In this document: in pieces, positions 8,074-16,595 of the stretch
Position numbering within the stretch: position 1 is the stretch's first letter
Layout of the letters: each line of letters starts with the position of its first letter
From: CAYTIB01 sp964437725
Lineage (GTDB): Bacteria > UBA8248 > JACPRG01 > G963555815
DNA length: 42,094 nucleotides
Assembly: GCA_964437725.1 (NCBI GenBank)
Contig: CAYTIB010000094.1
Coordinates: forward strand, 1 to 42,094
Reading direction: 5' to 3'
Made by a program: the position numbers and the translations under genes
Notes under the pieces: generated by a model
What the model was told of the DNA's origin: nothing
Database searches by the model: none
Seen by the model: only the letters and a program-made list of their open reading frames with translations

Positions 8074-8103
8074 AAGGCGGCCCCGCGTGGGCCGCCTTTT
8101 TCT
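8074..8103 (+). terminator. Rho-independent terminator
   Basis: A perfect 10-bp GC-rich stem: AAGGCGGCCC (8074-8083) with GGGCCGCCTT (8089-8098), a 5-nt loop, and a T run after the stem. It lies 60 bp after the amidohydrolase stop and ends that transcript before the molybdenum hydroxylase gene. Confidence 0.9.
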
Positions 8104-8149
8104 ATTTCAAATTTTATTGTGCGAATTAATTTGTGACGGGAGTTGAGGA

Positions 8150-10420
8150 ATGGATGATCTGAAATATATTGGGAAACCGACCCCCCTGGTGGATGCACCT
8201 TTGAAAGTTTCGGGGAGTGCTGACTATGTGGCCGACATCCGAGTGGATAATGTTTTACAAGGCAAGGTTTTGAGAAGTCCACATGCGCACGCTCGAATTC
8301 TGAACATCGATGTCGAAAAAGCTAGGAAGGTTTCTGGTGTGCACACAATCATTACAGCTGATGATACGCCCGAGGCAAAATGGAGTGCTGCAGATGTCAA
8401 AGACCAGACAGTTCTAGCGCGAGATAAGGTTCGATTTGTTGGTGAAGAAATTGTTGCTATTGCAGCTGAGGACGATGCCGCGGCAGCCGAAGCGGTTGAA
8501 AAAATTGAGGTGGAATACGATCCTCTCCCAGCTGTTTTTGACCCTGAGTTGTCCATGAAAGAGGATGCTCCCCAAATTCATGAAAGTGGCAACATTGCTC
8601 ATCGGCAGCTTGTCGAGCGGGGTGATGTGAACAATGCCCGGAAGCAGGCGGATATTGTTTATGAAAATATTTATACAACGCCGTTGATGTATCAAGCATA
8701 CATGGAACCAAATGGTACCCTGGCTGTTCCCGAAGGGAACGGACACTACGCGATTTATTCTCCGCTCCAAGTTATTTTCGAATCGCGTGCCTTGATGGCT
8801 AATGTCCTAGGCTTGAAGCTAGAAGCGCTCAGGGTCATTCAACCTTTCGTTGGGGGTGGTTTCGGAGGGAAATCCCAAGAGGATGCGAACGCCTTGATTA
8901 CCCTAGTGTTGGCAATGAAGTCCGGACGCCCGGTTCGGGTTATAAACACCCGTTGGGACGAATTCCAAGGGGGACGTCCACGTGTTCCCACTAAAATCTG
9001 GATGCGCATGGGAGCAAAAAAAGACGGAACCCTGCTTACCAAGGAAAGCTGCATTATCTCGGATAATGGTGCTTATACTGGCTTGGCAAAGGGGATCATG
9101 CTGACAACCCTTTACCGTCCGGACAATCTATATCGGCTTGAGCATATCCGAAGCGAGGGGTTTCTCGTATATACCAACAAAATTCCGACTGGTGCTTACC
9201 GAGGGTTTGGAAATCCTCAGGGCACTTTTGCCCAAGAGTGCGTTATGGATGGTTTGGCTCATGAGATTGGGATGGATCCGGCCGAAATCCGCCTGAAAAA
9301 CGCTGTTAGGACAGGTGATATTACTGCCCATAAATGGAAATACGAATCCTGTGGTCTTGAAGAAGCTGTACGCTATTGCACAGAAGCGGTTGATTGGCCG
9401 GGCCCAAAAGAGCAAAAAGGAAAAATTCGCCGGGGTGTTGGTCTTGCTTGCGCTGTTCACGTTAGTGGTAATCGCCTATTGTTCGATTGGGAGGGAGCCC
9501 GTGCTTATATCGATTTAGATGAGGAAGGAAGAGTAATGGTTCGATCGGGAGATGGAGATATTGGCCAGGGGGCCCGAACTCTTGCTGCGGTTGTCACTGC
9601 CGAAGAATTGAGTTTGGACCTGGAGCGTGTCCATGTGGGCGAGACCAACACCGAAGACACACCAAACACTCTCGGATCGTTCGCGAGTCGTCTCGCCTTG
9701 ATTAGTACACATGCGATCAGAAACGCAGTTGAAGACCTGAAATCAAAGTTGAAACCTACAGCTGCTGAAATGCTGGAAGCGTCTGCAGATGATATCGAAT
9801 GGGTCGGGGGTTCCTTTCGGGTCAAGGGTTCGCCGGAGCGGTTTCTCCACTTGGATGATCTTTGTCCTGAGGCTATTCGATGTAATGGTGGTGAGCCCAT
9901 CCGAGGAGAGGGGGAATGGGATCCCCCGTCCGAGAACTACGATCCTAAAACCTTAGCGGGAAACATATCAGTTGCTTATGAATTTGCTGCCCAGGTAGCA
10001 GAAGTTGAGGTGGACGTTGAGACCGGCTACGTAAAGCTCGTCCGCTTGGTCTCTGCAGACGACGTTGGACGAATGCTCAATCCCTTGGCTGTTCACGGTC
10101 AAGTAGAGGGAGCAGCCGTCCAGGGTGTTGGCTTCGCTCTCACGGAAGAGATGAAGATCGAAGGTGGCCAGGTTGTCAACGGGAATTTCGGGGATTATTC
10201 ACTCCCCAAGGCAGAATCAGTACCTTTAGTCGAGTCAGTGGCCATCGAAACAAACGATCCGTATGGACCGTATGGTGCAAAGGGAGCGTCCGAAGGGGGA
10301 AGTGTACCTACGGCAGCGGCCATAGCCAACGCAGTGTACCAAGCTACAGGTGCTTGGATAACGGATCTCCCAATTACAGCTGAGCGGGTCTTAACAGCTT
10401 TGAAGGAACGGACCAAATAG
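8150..10420 (+). CDS. Xanthine-dehydrogenase-family molybdopterin-binding (large) subunit
   Basis: A 756-residue large subunit of the molybdenum hydroxylase family (xanthine dehydrogenase, CO dehydrogenase CoxL, 4-hydroxybenzoyl-CoA reductase alpha, nicotinate-type hydroxylases). It starts with the usual IGKPTPLVDAPLKVSGSADY segment. Molybdopterin motifs are PFVGGGFGGKSQ near 235 and AYRGFGNPQG near 350; the active-site glutamate is Glu715 in GAKGASEGG. These enzymes hydroxylate aromatic or N-heterocyclic carbons with water. They normally need a FAD subunit and a 2x[2Fe-2S] subunit. Neither gene is adjacent or elsewhere in the window, so partners must be encoded elsewhere. The M24 gene follows after 70 bp. 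The exact substrate cannot be read. Confidence 0.9.
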   Translation: MDDLKYIGKPTPLVDAPLKVSGSADYVADIRVDNVLQGKVLRSPHAHARILNIDVEKARKVSGVHTIITADDTPEAKWSAADVKDQTVLARDKVRFVGEEIVAIAAEDDAAAAEAVEKIEVEYDPLPAVFDPELSMKEDAPQIHESGNIAHRQLVERGDVNNARKQADIVYENIYTTPLMYQAYMEPNGTLAVPEGNGHYAIYSPLQVIFESRALMANVLGLKLEALRVIQPFVGGGFGGKSQEDANALITLVLAMKSGRPVRVINTRWDEFQGGRPRVPTKIWMRMGAKKDGTLLTKESCIISDNGAYTGLAKGIMLTTLYRPDNLYRLEHIRSEGFLVYTNKIPTGAYRGFGNPQGTFAQECVMDGLAHEIGMDPAEIRLKNAVRTGDITAHKWKYESCGLEEAVRYCTEAVDWPGPKEQKGKIRRGVGLACAVHVSGNRLLFDWEGARAYIDLDEEGRVMVRSGDGDIGQGARTLAAVVTAEELSLDLERVHVGETNTEDTPNTLGSFASRLALISTHAIRNAVEDLKSKLKPTAAEMLEASADDIEWVGGSFRVKGSPERFLHLDDLCPEAIRCNGGEPIRGEGEWDPPSENYDPKTLAGNISVAYEFAAQVAEVEVDVETGYVKLVRLVSADDVGRMLNPLAVHGQVEGAAVQGVGFALTEEMKIEGGQVVNGNFGDYSLPKAESVPLVESVAIETNDPYGPYGAKGASEGGSVPTAAAIANAVYQATGAWITDLPITAERVLTALKERTK

Positions 10421-10490
10421 GTCGTATATCTGTCCGCGCAGATAATCCCCGATTAGCGTGGAACTTGATTCTCTTGGTGAGGAGGCTGTT

Positions 10491-11693
10491 ATGAGTCTTC
10501 CGGGCGTACTATCTGCAAATTGGGAATCACGGAAGCGATGGCTCGATTTACCATTCGAGCTAGATGAGTACGAGGATCGGATGGAACGGTTACGGGACCT
10601 GATGGATCGACTAGGTCTCTCAGCGTTACTTCTTTTTGCAGCACCCAAGCAAAGTGGCAACCTTCGATGGATAAGTAATTTTGATAGTTATGTCGGCTAC
10701 AGCTTTTTTTTGATACCCCGGGAAGGGGATCCGGTTTTGGGAACCGATTCTCTTTTCCGCATGGAGCCTATGCAAAGCGGTGTATGGATGACTTGGGTGA
10801 AGGATTATAGGCCATCTTATCCGGTTGCGGCTGAGCCGGAAGGACTGTTGGATAATCTTAAAGATGCTGTTTCTGGACTTTCGAGCACTGGGATCATTGG
10901 TTTTGTAGGAGAAGATGCTTTTACGTATGAGTTGTCATCAAAAATACGGATGTTTATTTCAGAAGACCGGATTGTCGATGCGACTTATGACTATCTGGCT
11001 GAGAAGGCAGTGAAGAGTTTGCCGGAGATAGAGATTATCCGAAAAGTTTCGGATATCGGAGTGGTTGGTTTGCAGGCGGCAAGGGATACGGCTCGCACTG
11101 GTGTGAGCGAGTGCGATGTTGCCGCGGAAGCGATTGCGGCTATGTTCCGTGCAGGGGCACAAAATTTATATGGACCTTTTCCGGTGTGCGTCGTTTCTGG
11201 TCCCCGTACCTTGCTTAAGAACTGCGCCCCGACGGACCGAAAAATAGAATCAGGTGACCTGCTTTTTCTTGACATTGAACCGGAGTATGCAGGGTATGGT
11301 ACAGACCTTGCGAGGGTTATGAAGGTAGAGGGTTCTGCTGAGGGGGATGAACTAAACTTTCTGGAATGTGCACGATTAGGTTTGCTGGCAGCAGTTGAGG
11401 CTACTCGGCCTGGCAAGTCGATTGGGGAGGTTGAGGAGAAGGCGTTGGAGGTGGGGGATGCCATGGGGTACAGAGGTCGGTACTACCTTAAGTGCCACGG
11501 TCTTGGAACGTCGAAATTCCGTGACGTTCCCCGCCCTGTACAGAAGAACTATATCTTGCGATCGGGAGAGACTATTAATTACGAAAGTATTCTGTTGGAT
11601 GAAAAATACGGAGGGGCCACCCTTGAGGATACGGTTTTGGTTACGGACTCGGCTTATGAGGTCCTCAGTCGTTGTGAGCATCGATGGTGGTAA
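10491..11693 (+). CDS. M24-family metalloenzyme (Xaa-Pro aminopeptidase / creatinase fold)
   Basis: About 400 residues with the N-terminal creatinase-like domain (about 25-165) and the C-terminal pita-bread domain. All five dinuclear metal ligands of the peptidase branch are visible in order: Asp in LLFLDIEPEY, Asp in YGTDLARV, His in LKCHGLGTS, Glu in INYESILL and Glu in ATLEDTVLV. It is thus likely a metallo-aminopeptidase or related C-N hydrolase. GTG at 10458 is in frame, but GAGGAGG lies 5 nt before the ATG at 10491, which I chose. It ends the plus-strand block and converges on the gene at 11726-12256. In this degradation cluster it may cleave an amide intermediate; that is inference. 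Confidence 0.85.
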   Translation: MSLPGVLSANWESRKRWLDLPFELDEYEDRMERLRDLMDRLGLSALLLFAAPKQSGNLRWISNFDSYVGYSFFLIPREGDPVLGTDSLFRMEPMQSGVWMTWVKDYRPSYPVAAEPEGLLDNLKDAVSGLSSTGIIGFVGEDAFTYELSSKIRMFISEDRIVDATYDYLAEKAVKSLPEIEIIRKVSDIGVVGLQAARDTARTGVSECDVAAEAIAAMFRAGAQNLYGPFPVCVVSGPRTLLKNCAPTDRKIESGDLLFLDIEPEYAGYGTDLARVMKVEGSAEGDELNFLECARLGLLAAVEATRPGKSIGEVEEKALEVGDAMGYRGRYYLKCHGLGTSKFRDVPRPVQKNYILRSGETINYESILLDEKYGGATLEDTVLVTDSAYEVLSRCEHRWW

Positions 11694-11725
11694 GGACTCA
11701 AACCTGTTTTGTGGTGGACGATTTT

Positions 11726-12256
11726 TCAAAGACCCGGCGGAACTGGGGATTTTGGTGCGCGTGTTTTCTCTTCAGGAATTTGCTTGGGGTAGCATGCCCC
11801 CTCATCTTGCAAGCGGATGAGCTCAGGAAGAGTTGAAGCCGGTAGTGGATCCTCGCTTGGTGAGTGAACCACAGACTCGTTATCGAAAAGTTCTTCCACC
11901 GGTGTCTCCGGAAAGAATTCAACGAACGTGTCAATCGTCGGATCAAAAACAGGGCAATCCACACTTCGCCAGCCAATTCGGTGTTTAGACACATTCTCTT
12001 TGATTTCAAGATCGGATTCGATCGCCATCACTTTGGCCGTAGCGTTGACAACCTGGGTTTCGGTTTGAATAGTAACTTTTGGGTGCGAAAGGATATTCAC
12101 GACCCAATCTCGCCTGGTTTTCGGAAACGGTGAGGTTCCTACAAGTCGCCCATTCCAATAGTAAGCGCGGATTTGAACAGGGTGTGGTTTTCTGCTCCTC
12201 CGGCCAAGGGTTGTGACAAACGGCTGAATCTCCGTGCCGTTTTCAAGAGTTGCCAT
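11726..12256 (-). CDS. Nitroreductase/quinone-reductase family, deazaflavin (F420)-type oxidoreductase
   Basis: A 176-residue protein with a split beta-barrel flavin/deazaflavin fold. The N-terminal half resembles the Ddn-like family: VTTLGRRSRKPHPVQIRAYY, then WNGRLVGTSPF and WVVNILSHPKVTIQ at about 50-63, the pattern of F420-dependent nitroreductases. The C-terminal half (VEFFPETPVEELFD onward) is acidic, then proline-rich, and I do not recognise it. AAGGAG lies 8 nt before the ATG. It reads alone on the minus strand, divergent from the amidohydrolase at 12500. F420 use is inferred from resemblance only; a pyridoxamine-phosphate-oxidase-like FMN protein is the alternative. Confidence 0.6.
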   Translation of the reverse strand: MATLENGTEIQPFVTTLGRRSRKPHPVQIRAYYWNGRLVGTSPFPKTRRDWVVNILSHPKVTIQTETQVVNATAKVMAIESDLEIKENVSKHRIGWRSVDCPVFDPTIDTFVEFFPETPVEELFDNESVVHSPSEDPLPASTLPELIRLQDEGACYPKQIPEEKTRAPKSPVPPGL

Positions 12257-12281
12257 ACCATGTTCTCCTTTTATTTTTTTG

Positions 12282-12306
12282 ATGTTAACTTTCTCTACAT
12301 GTTAAC
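12282..12306. promoter_or_regulatory. Twin ATGTTAAC sites upstream of the 11726-12256 gene
   Basis: ATGTTAAC occurs at 12282-12289 and again at 12299-12306, 17 bp apart. Each contains the palindrome GTTAAC. They lie just upstream of the minus-strand gene start in a divergent intergenic region, so they could be a paired operator. No regulator is known. Confidence 0.25.
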
Positions 12307-12439
12307 AAATTCTTGAAATCGAACAAAGAATCGGTACTCAATTTTGATTCTGCTCAAATTAACCAAGAATACTCAATTGGCGTAAACCTACCTAAGCCAA
12401 TACCGCTTCTGTCCTAATCTATTTATGGTAAAACCTACT

Positions 12440-12458
12440 ATTAGTGATAATCATTAGA
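12440..12458. promoter_or_regulatory. Fur-box-like palindrome
   Basis: ATTAGTGATAATCATTAGA matches 14 of 19 positions of the classical Fur box, including an unbroken TGATAATCATTA. It lies 42 bp before the start of the amidohydrolase at 12500. A related metal regulator or a chance AT-rich palindrome are alternatives. Confidence 0.3.
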
Positions 12459-12499
12459 AATTGTTATTAGGTCTTTGTCTCTAAAGGCAGAAGGCATTT

Positions 12500-13504
12500 A
12501 TGATTATAGATACGCATGCGCATTTGTACCCAGAGCCTTACCTTGACCTCATCGAAGCACAGGGAGACAAGTACCCAGTCCAAATCAGCCGAAATGATCA
12601 AGGTCACCGTGTACTTCTCTTTGATGGCAGGGAGTTCTTCACCTTCTTCCCTGGTTTTTATGATGTTGAGGTTCGTTTAGCCGATATGAAGGCCGCTGGT
12701 ATTGATTTTCAGATACTTTCCGTTGCACCGCCTATGGTGTTTTGGGCCGATTCAGGTTTGGGACTTGAAATCTGCCAAGTCTACAATGATGAACTTGCAG
12801 CTATTGTTAATACTTATCCCAATAAATTTGCAGGCCTTGCCGCGCTACCTTTGCAAGACCCCTCATCAGCACTGAAGGAACTAGAACGCGCTGTGAAGAA
12901 ATTAGGTTTGCGGGGGTGCCTACTGGGATCGAATATTCGCGGGCATGACTTAGACGAAGAGCAATTTGAGAGTGTTTTTGCGATTTTGAGTGAGTTGAAC
13001 GTTCCTGCCTATATCCATCCCATTCTTCCTGCGGGACGTGAGCGCATGCGGGACTACCGATTAGATGTGCTCCTTGGCTTTACAGTGGATACCACTATTG
13101 CTGCTGCGCGGCTCGTCTTCAGCGGTGTCCTAGAGCGCTATCCAAACCTGAAGCTAGTCTTGTCGCACCTAGGTGGAACAATACCCTTTCTTTGGGCACG
13201 ACTGGCTCGTGGGGCCTCTAGATTTGAAGGTGCACAAAGTAAAATTTCTGGTGATCCGGAAGATTATTTTCGGATGTTCTATCTAGATTCGATCGGATTT
13301 GCTCCTGAAGTCCTAGCTTATGGGGCGCAGTTCGCAGGTGTTAAGAAAATCGTTTTTGGGACCGATAGCCCTTTCTTCGGATCCCAGAACCTGCGGGATT
13401 GTATTAAAGTCGTGAACGAGTGCAAAGCGCTTACAAGCGAGGACCGAAAATCGATTTTAACAGACACCCCAAGATGGTTGTTTGGCATCGATAATCCACA
13501 TTGA
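12500..13504 (+). CDS. ACMSD-type amidohydrolase (Amidohydro_2)
   Basis: A 334-residue TIM-barrel metalloenzyme of the ACMSD family. It carries the canonical HxH site at the N-terminus (IIDTHAHLYPEP), a ligand histidine in AYIHPILPAG, another in LVLSHLGGTIPF and the catalytic aspartate in VFGTDSPFFG. Unlike the paralogue at 6929-8014 it keeps the standard HxH and has no basic tail. Family members decarboxylate or hydrolyse semialdehydes, resorcylates and hydroxyquinol-type acids. It starts the plus-strand set followed by three EamA transporters, so it may act on a compound those proteins move. A Fur-like palindrome lies just upstream. Confidence 0.85.
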   Translation: MIIDTHAHLYPEPYLDLIEAQGDKYPVQISRNDQGHRVLLFDGREFFTFFPGFYDVEVRLADMKAAGIDFQILSVAPPMVFWADSGLGLEICQVYNDELAAIVNTYPNKFAGLAALPLQDPSSALKELERAVKKLGLRGCLLGSNIRGHDLDEEQFESVFAILSELNVPAYIHPILPAGRERMRDYRLDVLLGFTVDTTIAAARLVFSGVLERYPNLKLVLSHLGGTIPFLWARLARGASRFEGAQSKISGDPEDYFRMFYLDSIGFAPEVLAYGAQFAGVKKIVFGTDSPFFGSQNLRDCIKVVNECKALTSEDRKSILTDTPRWLFGIDNPH

Positions 13505-13565
13505 TTTTCATCTTTTCCATATTTCGACTACTGAGAAATTTACTGAAATCTTAACAGGAGCTAGC

Positions 13566-14468
13566 ATGCTACTAATCGCGATAATAGCTTCTGTTTTGAC
13601 TGCCCTATTAGCCGCCGTTGGTGAGGTTGTGATGCGGATCGCTTTGCGATCCGCTACTCCCCTAGCCATCAGTTTTTTTGTTTTGGCCATTCAGTGGTTT
13701 TTGTATACAGTTTTCTTGCTAGGGACAGGAGGTTTTTCTGAAGTTGTGTCGATTGGGGCCGTGTGGTTTCTACTAACGGGTTTGCTAAATCCATTTCTTT
13801 ACCTTGTGTTTTATCTTCTTGGTGCACGTTTGATCGGTGTCTCTCGAGCTTCCCCACTAAAAGGTGTTGCCCCAGTTTTCTCGGTTGTTCTAGCCGTTTT
13901 TGTGTTAGACGAACGTCTTAGGCTCCTGCAGTATGTTGGAGTCGCTAAGGTTGTTGCAGGGGCAATGACAATATCTACTGAGCGCTATAGAAAAACGGAG
14001 CTGAATTCCTTGAAAATTAGCTCGAGTGAAGTGGATTTGCCAATTATAGGGTTTGTATTTGCCCTCCTTTCGGGAGTGACTATTGGACTGGCTTCGGTCT
14101 TGTTTAAAGTCAATCTGAACATAATGCCATCGCCACTACTAGGTTCATGGATTTGTGTTACCGTGGCATTGTTCCTTATTCTGCTTGTTGCGGTTTTTTC
14201 CCCTTCGAGAGATCGTTTTCAGATAACCCGAGCGGCGGTCCCATGGATGCTAATCGGAGGGATAATAAATGCGGCGGCCTTCTACGGGTTACTTTATTCG
14301 ATTAGCTTGGAACGGGTGTCCATGGTTTTCACGATGGTTATGGCTTCACCATTGTTCGTATTGATGATTTCGGTTTTATTCCTCCGGGATTTTGAACGAG
14401 TGACTTTGGCCGTCGTGACAGGTGTGGTGCTGACAGTAATGGGTGGCGTTTTGGTTAGCATTATTTGA
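13566..14468 (+). CDS. EamA-family (DMT) transporter, copy 1 of 3
   Basis: A membrane protein of about 300 residues with two EamA repeats and roughly ten hydrophobic helices. Landmarks are the motif GVSRASPLKGVAPVFSV near 94-110 followed by LDERL, and the C-terminal LRDFERVTL then a last helix. Drug/metabolite transporters of this type export or exchange metabolites across the inner membrane. The open frame begins at 13482, but CAGGAG lies 6 nt before the ATG at 13566, which fits the first helix. It follows the amidohydrolase by 61 bp and precedes two paralogues in the same direction. Substrate unknown. Confidence 0.85.
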   Translation: MLLIAIIASVLTALLAAVGEVVMRIALRSATPLAISFFVLAIQWFLYTVFLLGTGGFSEVVSIGAVWFLLTGLLNPFLYLVFYLLGARLIGVSRASPLKGVAPVFSVVLAVFVLDERLRLLQYVGVAKVVAGAMTISTERYRKTELNSLKISSSEVDLPIIGFVFALLSGVTIGLASVLFKVNLNIMPSPLLGSWICVTVALFLILLVAVFSPSRDRFQITRAAVPWMLIGGIINAAAFYGLLYSISLERVSMVFTMVMASPLFVLMISVLFLRDFERVTLAVVTGVVLTVMGGVLVSII

Positions 14469-14647
14469 TTCTGCGAGTTTTCAAAATCAATTGCCAATCG
14501 AATATTCTGTTGGGCGGGAGGTTGAAATTTGAATTGGCTCTATTCTTAATTCTTCCCAGGTTTAGTCCAAACAGTTTATTGTTTTCGAAACTCTTGTGGC
14601 ATGCAGGCTGAGTTCGGTCTTCGTTTACTTCGATCGATGGGATTGAA

Positions 14648-15583
14648 ATGACACCTTTCGATGCAATTTTGGCAGCTTGTTCAGCCGCATTCTTTTTTGC
14701 CATAGCAGATATATTTTTGAAGAAAGCGCTTCAATTTGCATCTCCGATTATGTCCTCCATTGTGGCAGCCGGAACTCAGTGGTGCATATTCACGGTTATC
14801 TGTCTGTCCTTGGGAGCTTTCAAAGGCCTTTCTAGCGTCGCTTTGCCGTGGTTTATTGTGGCGGGCTTACTCAATCCAGTTTTTTTCTTGTTTTTTTACA
14901 TGCTTGGAATCCATAGGATTGGAGTAGCTCGATCTGCTCCGCTTAAGAGTTGCTCACCGATTGTTTCAGTTATTTGTGCCTTTATTTTTTTGGGAGAAAG
15001 GTTGTTTGCTCTTCAGTATCTGGGGATTGGTCTGGCAATCGCAGGCCTTCTTGTTATAACGACCGAGGGGCTTCGGAAGTCTGCACATGAGAAAAATTTA
15101 AAAACGCTAAACCGGGGAAAATCCGATCTGGATTTAATTGCGAAAGAAAAGAGGTATCGGAGACTAGGCTATGTGTTTCCAATTCTGGCTGGGGTATCGA
15201 CGGGGATTTCTTCTATCCTTTTCAAGTTCGGGTTGACCATTTTACCGTCGCCAGTTCTAGGCGTCTGGATTGGGGCCTCTCTCTCTCTGCTCATTTATCC
15301 TTTCCTAGCTCTTATTTTTCCGCCACAGGAGCGGTTTCGCATTCAAAAATCCGCTTGGTTTTGGCTGATTTTAGCCGGCTCAACGGCGGGAACGGCTATA
15401 TACTCGCTGTTTCTCTCCTTACAGTTGGGTCAGGTGTCCATTGTGACGACGTTGTACCAAACTTCTCCGCTTCTTGTTCTAGTGTTAACGGCGTTATTTC
15501 TTCGTCAGCTAGAGCGGGTGACACTACAGGTAGTAGTGGGAGGGTTAATGACCGTATTGGGAATTCTGCTGGTGACGTTCTAG
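14648..15583 (+). CDS. EamA-family (DMT) transporter, copy 2 of 3
   Basis: A 311-residue inner-membrane protein with two EamA repeats. It shares the family landmarks with its neighbours: GVARSAPLKSCSPIVSV followed by LGERL in the first repeat, and LRQLERVTLQ before the last helix. A hydrophilic loop (about residues 145-175, with KSAHEKNLKTLNRGKSDLDL) separates the repeats and is longer than in copy 1. The ATG at 14648 has only a weak GGGA upstream. It is separated by 179 bp from copy 1 and 85 bp from copy 3. Divergence between copies looks large, so the duplications are probably old. Confidence 0.85.
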   Translation: MTPFDAILAACSAAFFFAIADIFLKKALQFASPIMSSIVAAGTQWCIFTVICLSLGAFKGLSSVALPWFIVAGLLNPVFFLFFYMLGIHRIGVARSAPLKSCSPIVSVICAFIFLGERLFALQYLGIGLAIAGLLVITTEGLRKSAHEKNLKTLNRGKSDLDLIAKEKRYRRLGYVFPILAGVSTGISSILFKFGLTILPSPVLGVWIGASLSLLIYPFLALIFPPQERFRIQKSAWFWLILAGSTAGTAIYSLFLSLQLGQVSIVTTLYQTSPLLVLVLTALFLRQLERVTLQVVVGGLMTVLGILLVTF

Positions 15584-15668
15584 GAACTGGTTGCTCGGGA
15601 AGCGGAATACTTTCTCTGACTTCGTTGTTCCCGGCTGAATTTTTTCGGTTTCACCTGATGGGGTTTTA

Positions 15669-16589
15669 ATGACTCCTTCTTTTGCTATTGTACTCGCGGT
15701 TGGGACAGCTCTCACCTTTGCGATTACAGAAATCAGCCTGCGAAATAGTCTTCAGTCTGCGTCGCTTGTAACCGTTTCCATGTTGGTTTTGCTTGTCCAA
15801 AGCCTCGTGCTGACGGGATTTATCCTTTTTACCGGAAAGTTTTCGGAGATGCGTTTTCCAGGGATCATGTGGTTTGCCCTAGCTGGTTTAGGAAACCCTG
15901 TTTTTCACATGGTTTTTTATTTTTTGGGTATTCAGCGAATAGGAATAGCAAGGTCTGCACCTTTGAAGGGGTCGGCTCCGATTTTTGCTGTTGTTTTTGC
16001 CTTTGGAATTCTTGGGGAGCGGCTTGCCCTGTTGCAATATTTTGGGATAGCAATGGTCGTGGGGGGGATACTAGTAATATCCACCGAAGGATGGAGCCGA
16101 GTCCAGGCTCCATCTTTATCTCATTCACCAGAGAGAGGCGATTCGACGGGTGAATCGCCAAGCAAGCTTTATTTCCTGTTCCCTGTACTTGCCGGACTCG
16201 TGGGCGGAATCGCGTCAACTCTTTTCAAGATAAGTATGAGCAAGATGCCCTCGGCACTACTAGGTGTTTGGATCGGCTCCACGGAGGGCCTTTTACTTTT
16301 TCCCCTAATTGCCCTGCTTTTTCCCTCTCAGCAGCGTTATCAATTCAGTTCCGCGGCACTTCGGTGGGCGATTCTGGCAGGAGTATTTGCATCGGCCGCA
16401 ATGTATGGATTGGTCCTTTCTATCGGTATGGGACAGGTCTCGGTTGTTTTCACACTGGCTCAAACTTCGCCTGTATTTGTGATTGCTTTATCTGCTCTCT
16501 TTCTACGGAAGGTGGAGCGCGTGACGTTGAGAGTTATATTAGGGGCAGTATTAACAGTTGGCGGCGGTGTTCTGGTGGGTAGCTATTAG
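15669..16589 (+). CDS. EamA-family (DMT) transporter, copy 3 of 3
   Basis: A 306-residue inner-membrane protein with two EamA repeats. The diagnostic stretch is GIARSAPLKGSAPIFAV followed by LGERL, and the end is LRKVERVTLR plus a final helix closing in GGVLVGSY. By eye it is closer to copy 2 than to copy 1 in the first-repeat motif. The start at 15669 has a weak GGGG upstream. Its stop lies only 6 bp from the convergent stop of the amidohydrolase at 16596-17816 and no hairpin terminator is visible, so the transcripts may overlap. Confidence 0.85.
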   Translation: MTPSFAIVLAVGTALTFAITEISLRNSLQSASLVTVSMLVLLVQSLVLTGFILFTGKFSEMRFPGIMWFALAGLGNPVFHMVFYFLGIQRIGIARSAPLKGSAPIFAVVFAFGILGERLALLQYFGIAMVVGGILVISTEGWSRVQAPSLSHSPERGDSTGESPSKLYFLFPVLAGLVGGIASTLFKISMSKMPSALLGVWIGSTEGLLLFPLIALLFPSQQRYQFSSAALRWAILAGVFASAAMYGLVLSIGMGQVSVVFTLAQTSPVFVIALSALFLRKVERVTLRVILGAVLTVGGGVLVGSY

Positions 16590-16595
16590 GTTTGG

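Noticed and set aside
11395..11820. 141-codon plus-strand frame overlapping the M24 gene end
   Set aside because: It overlaps a well-supported enzyme in another frame and has arginine-rich, low-information content.
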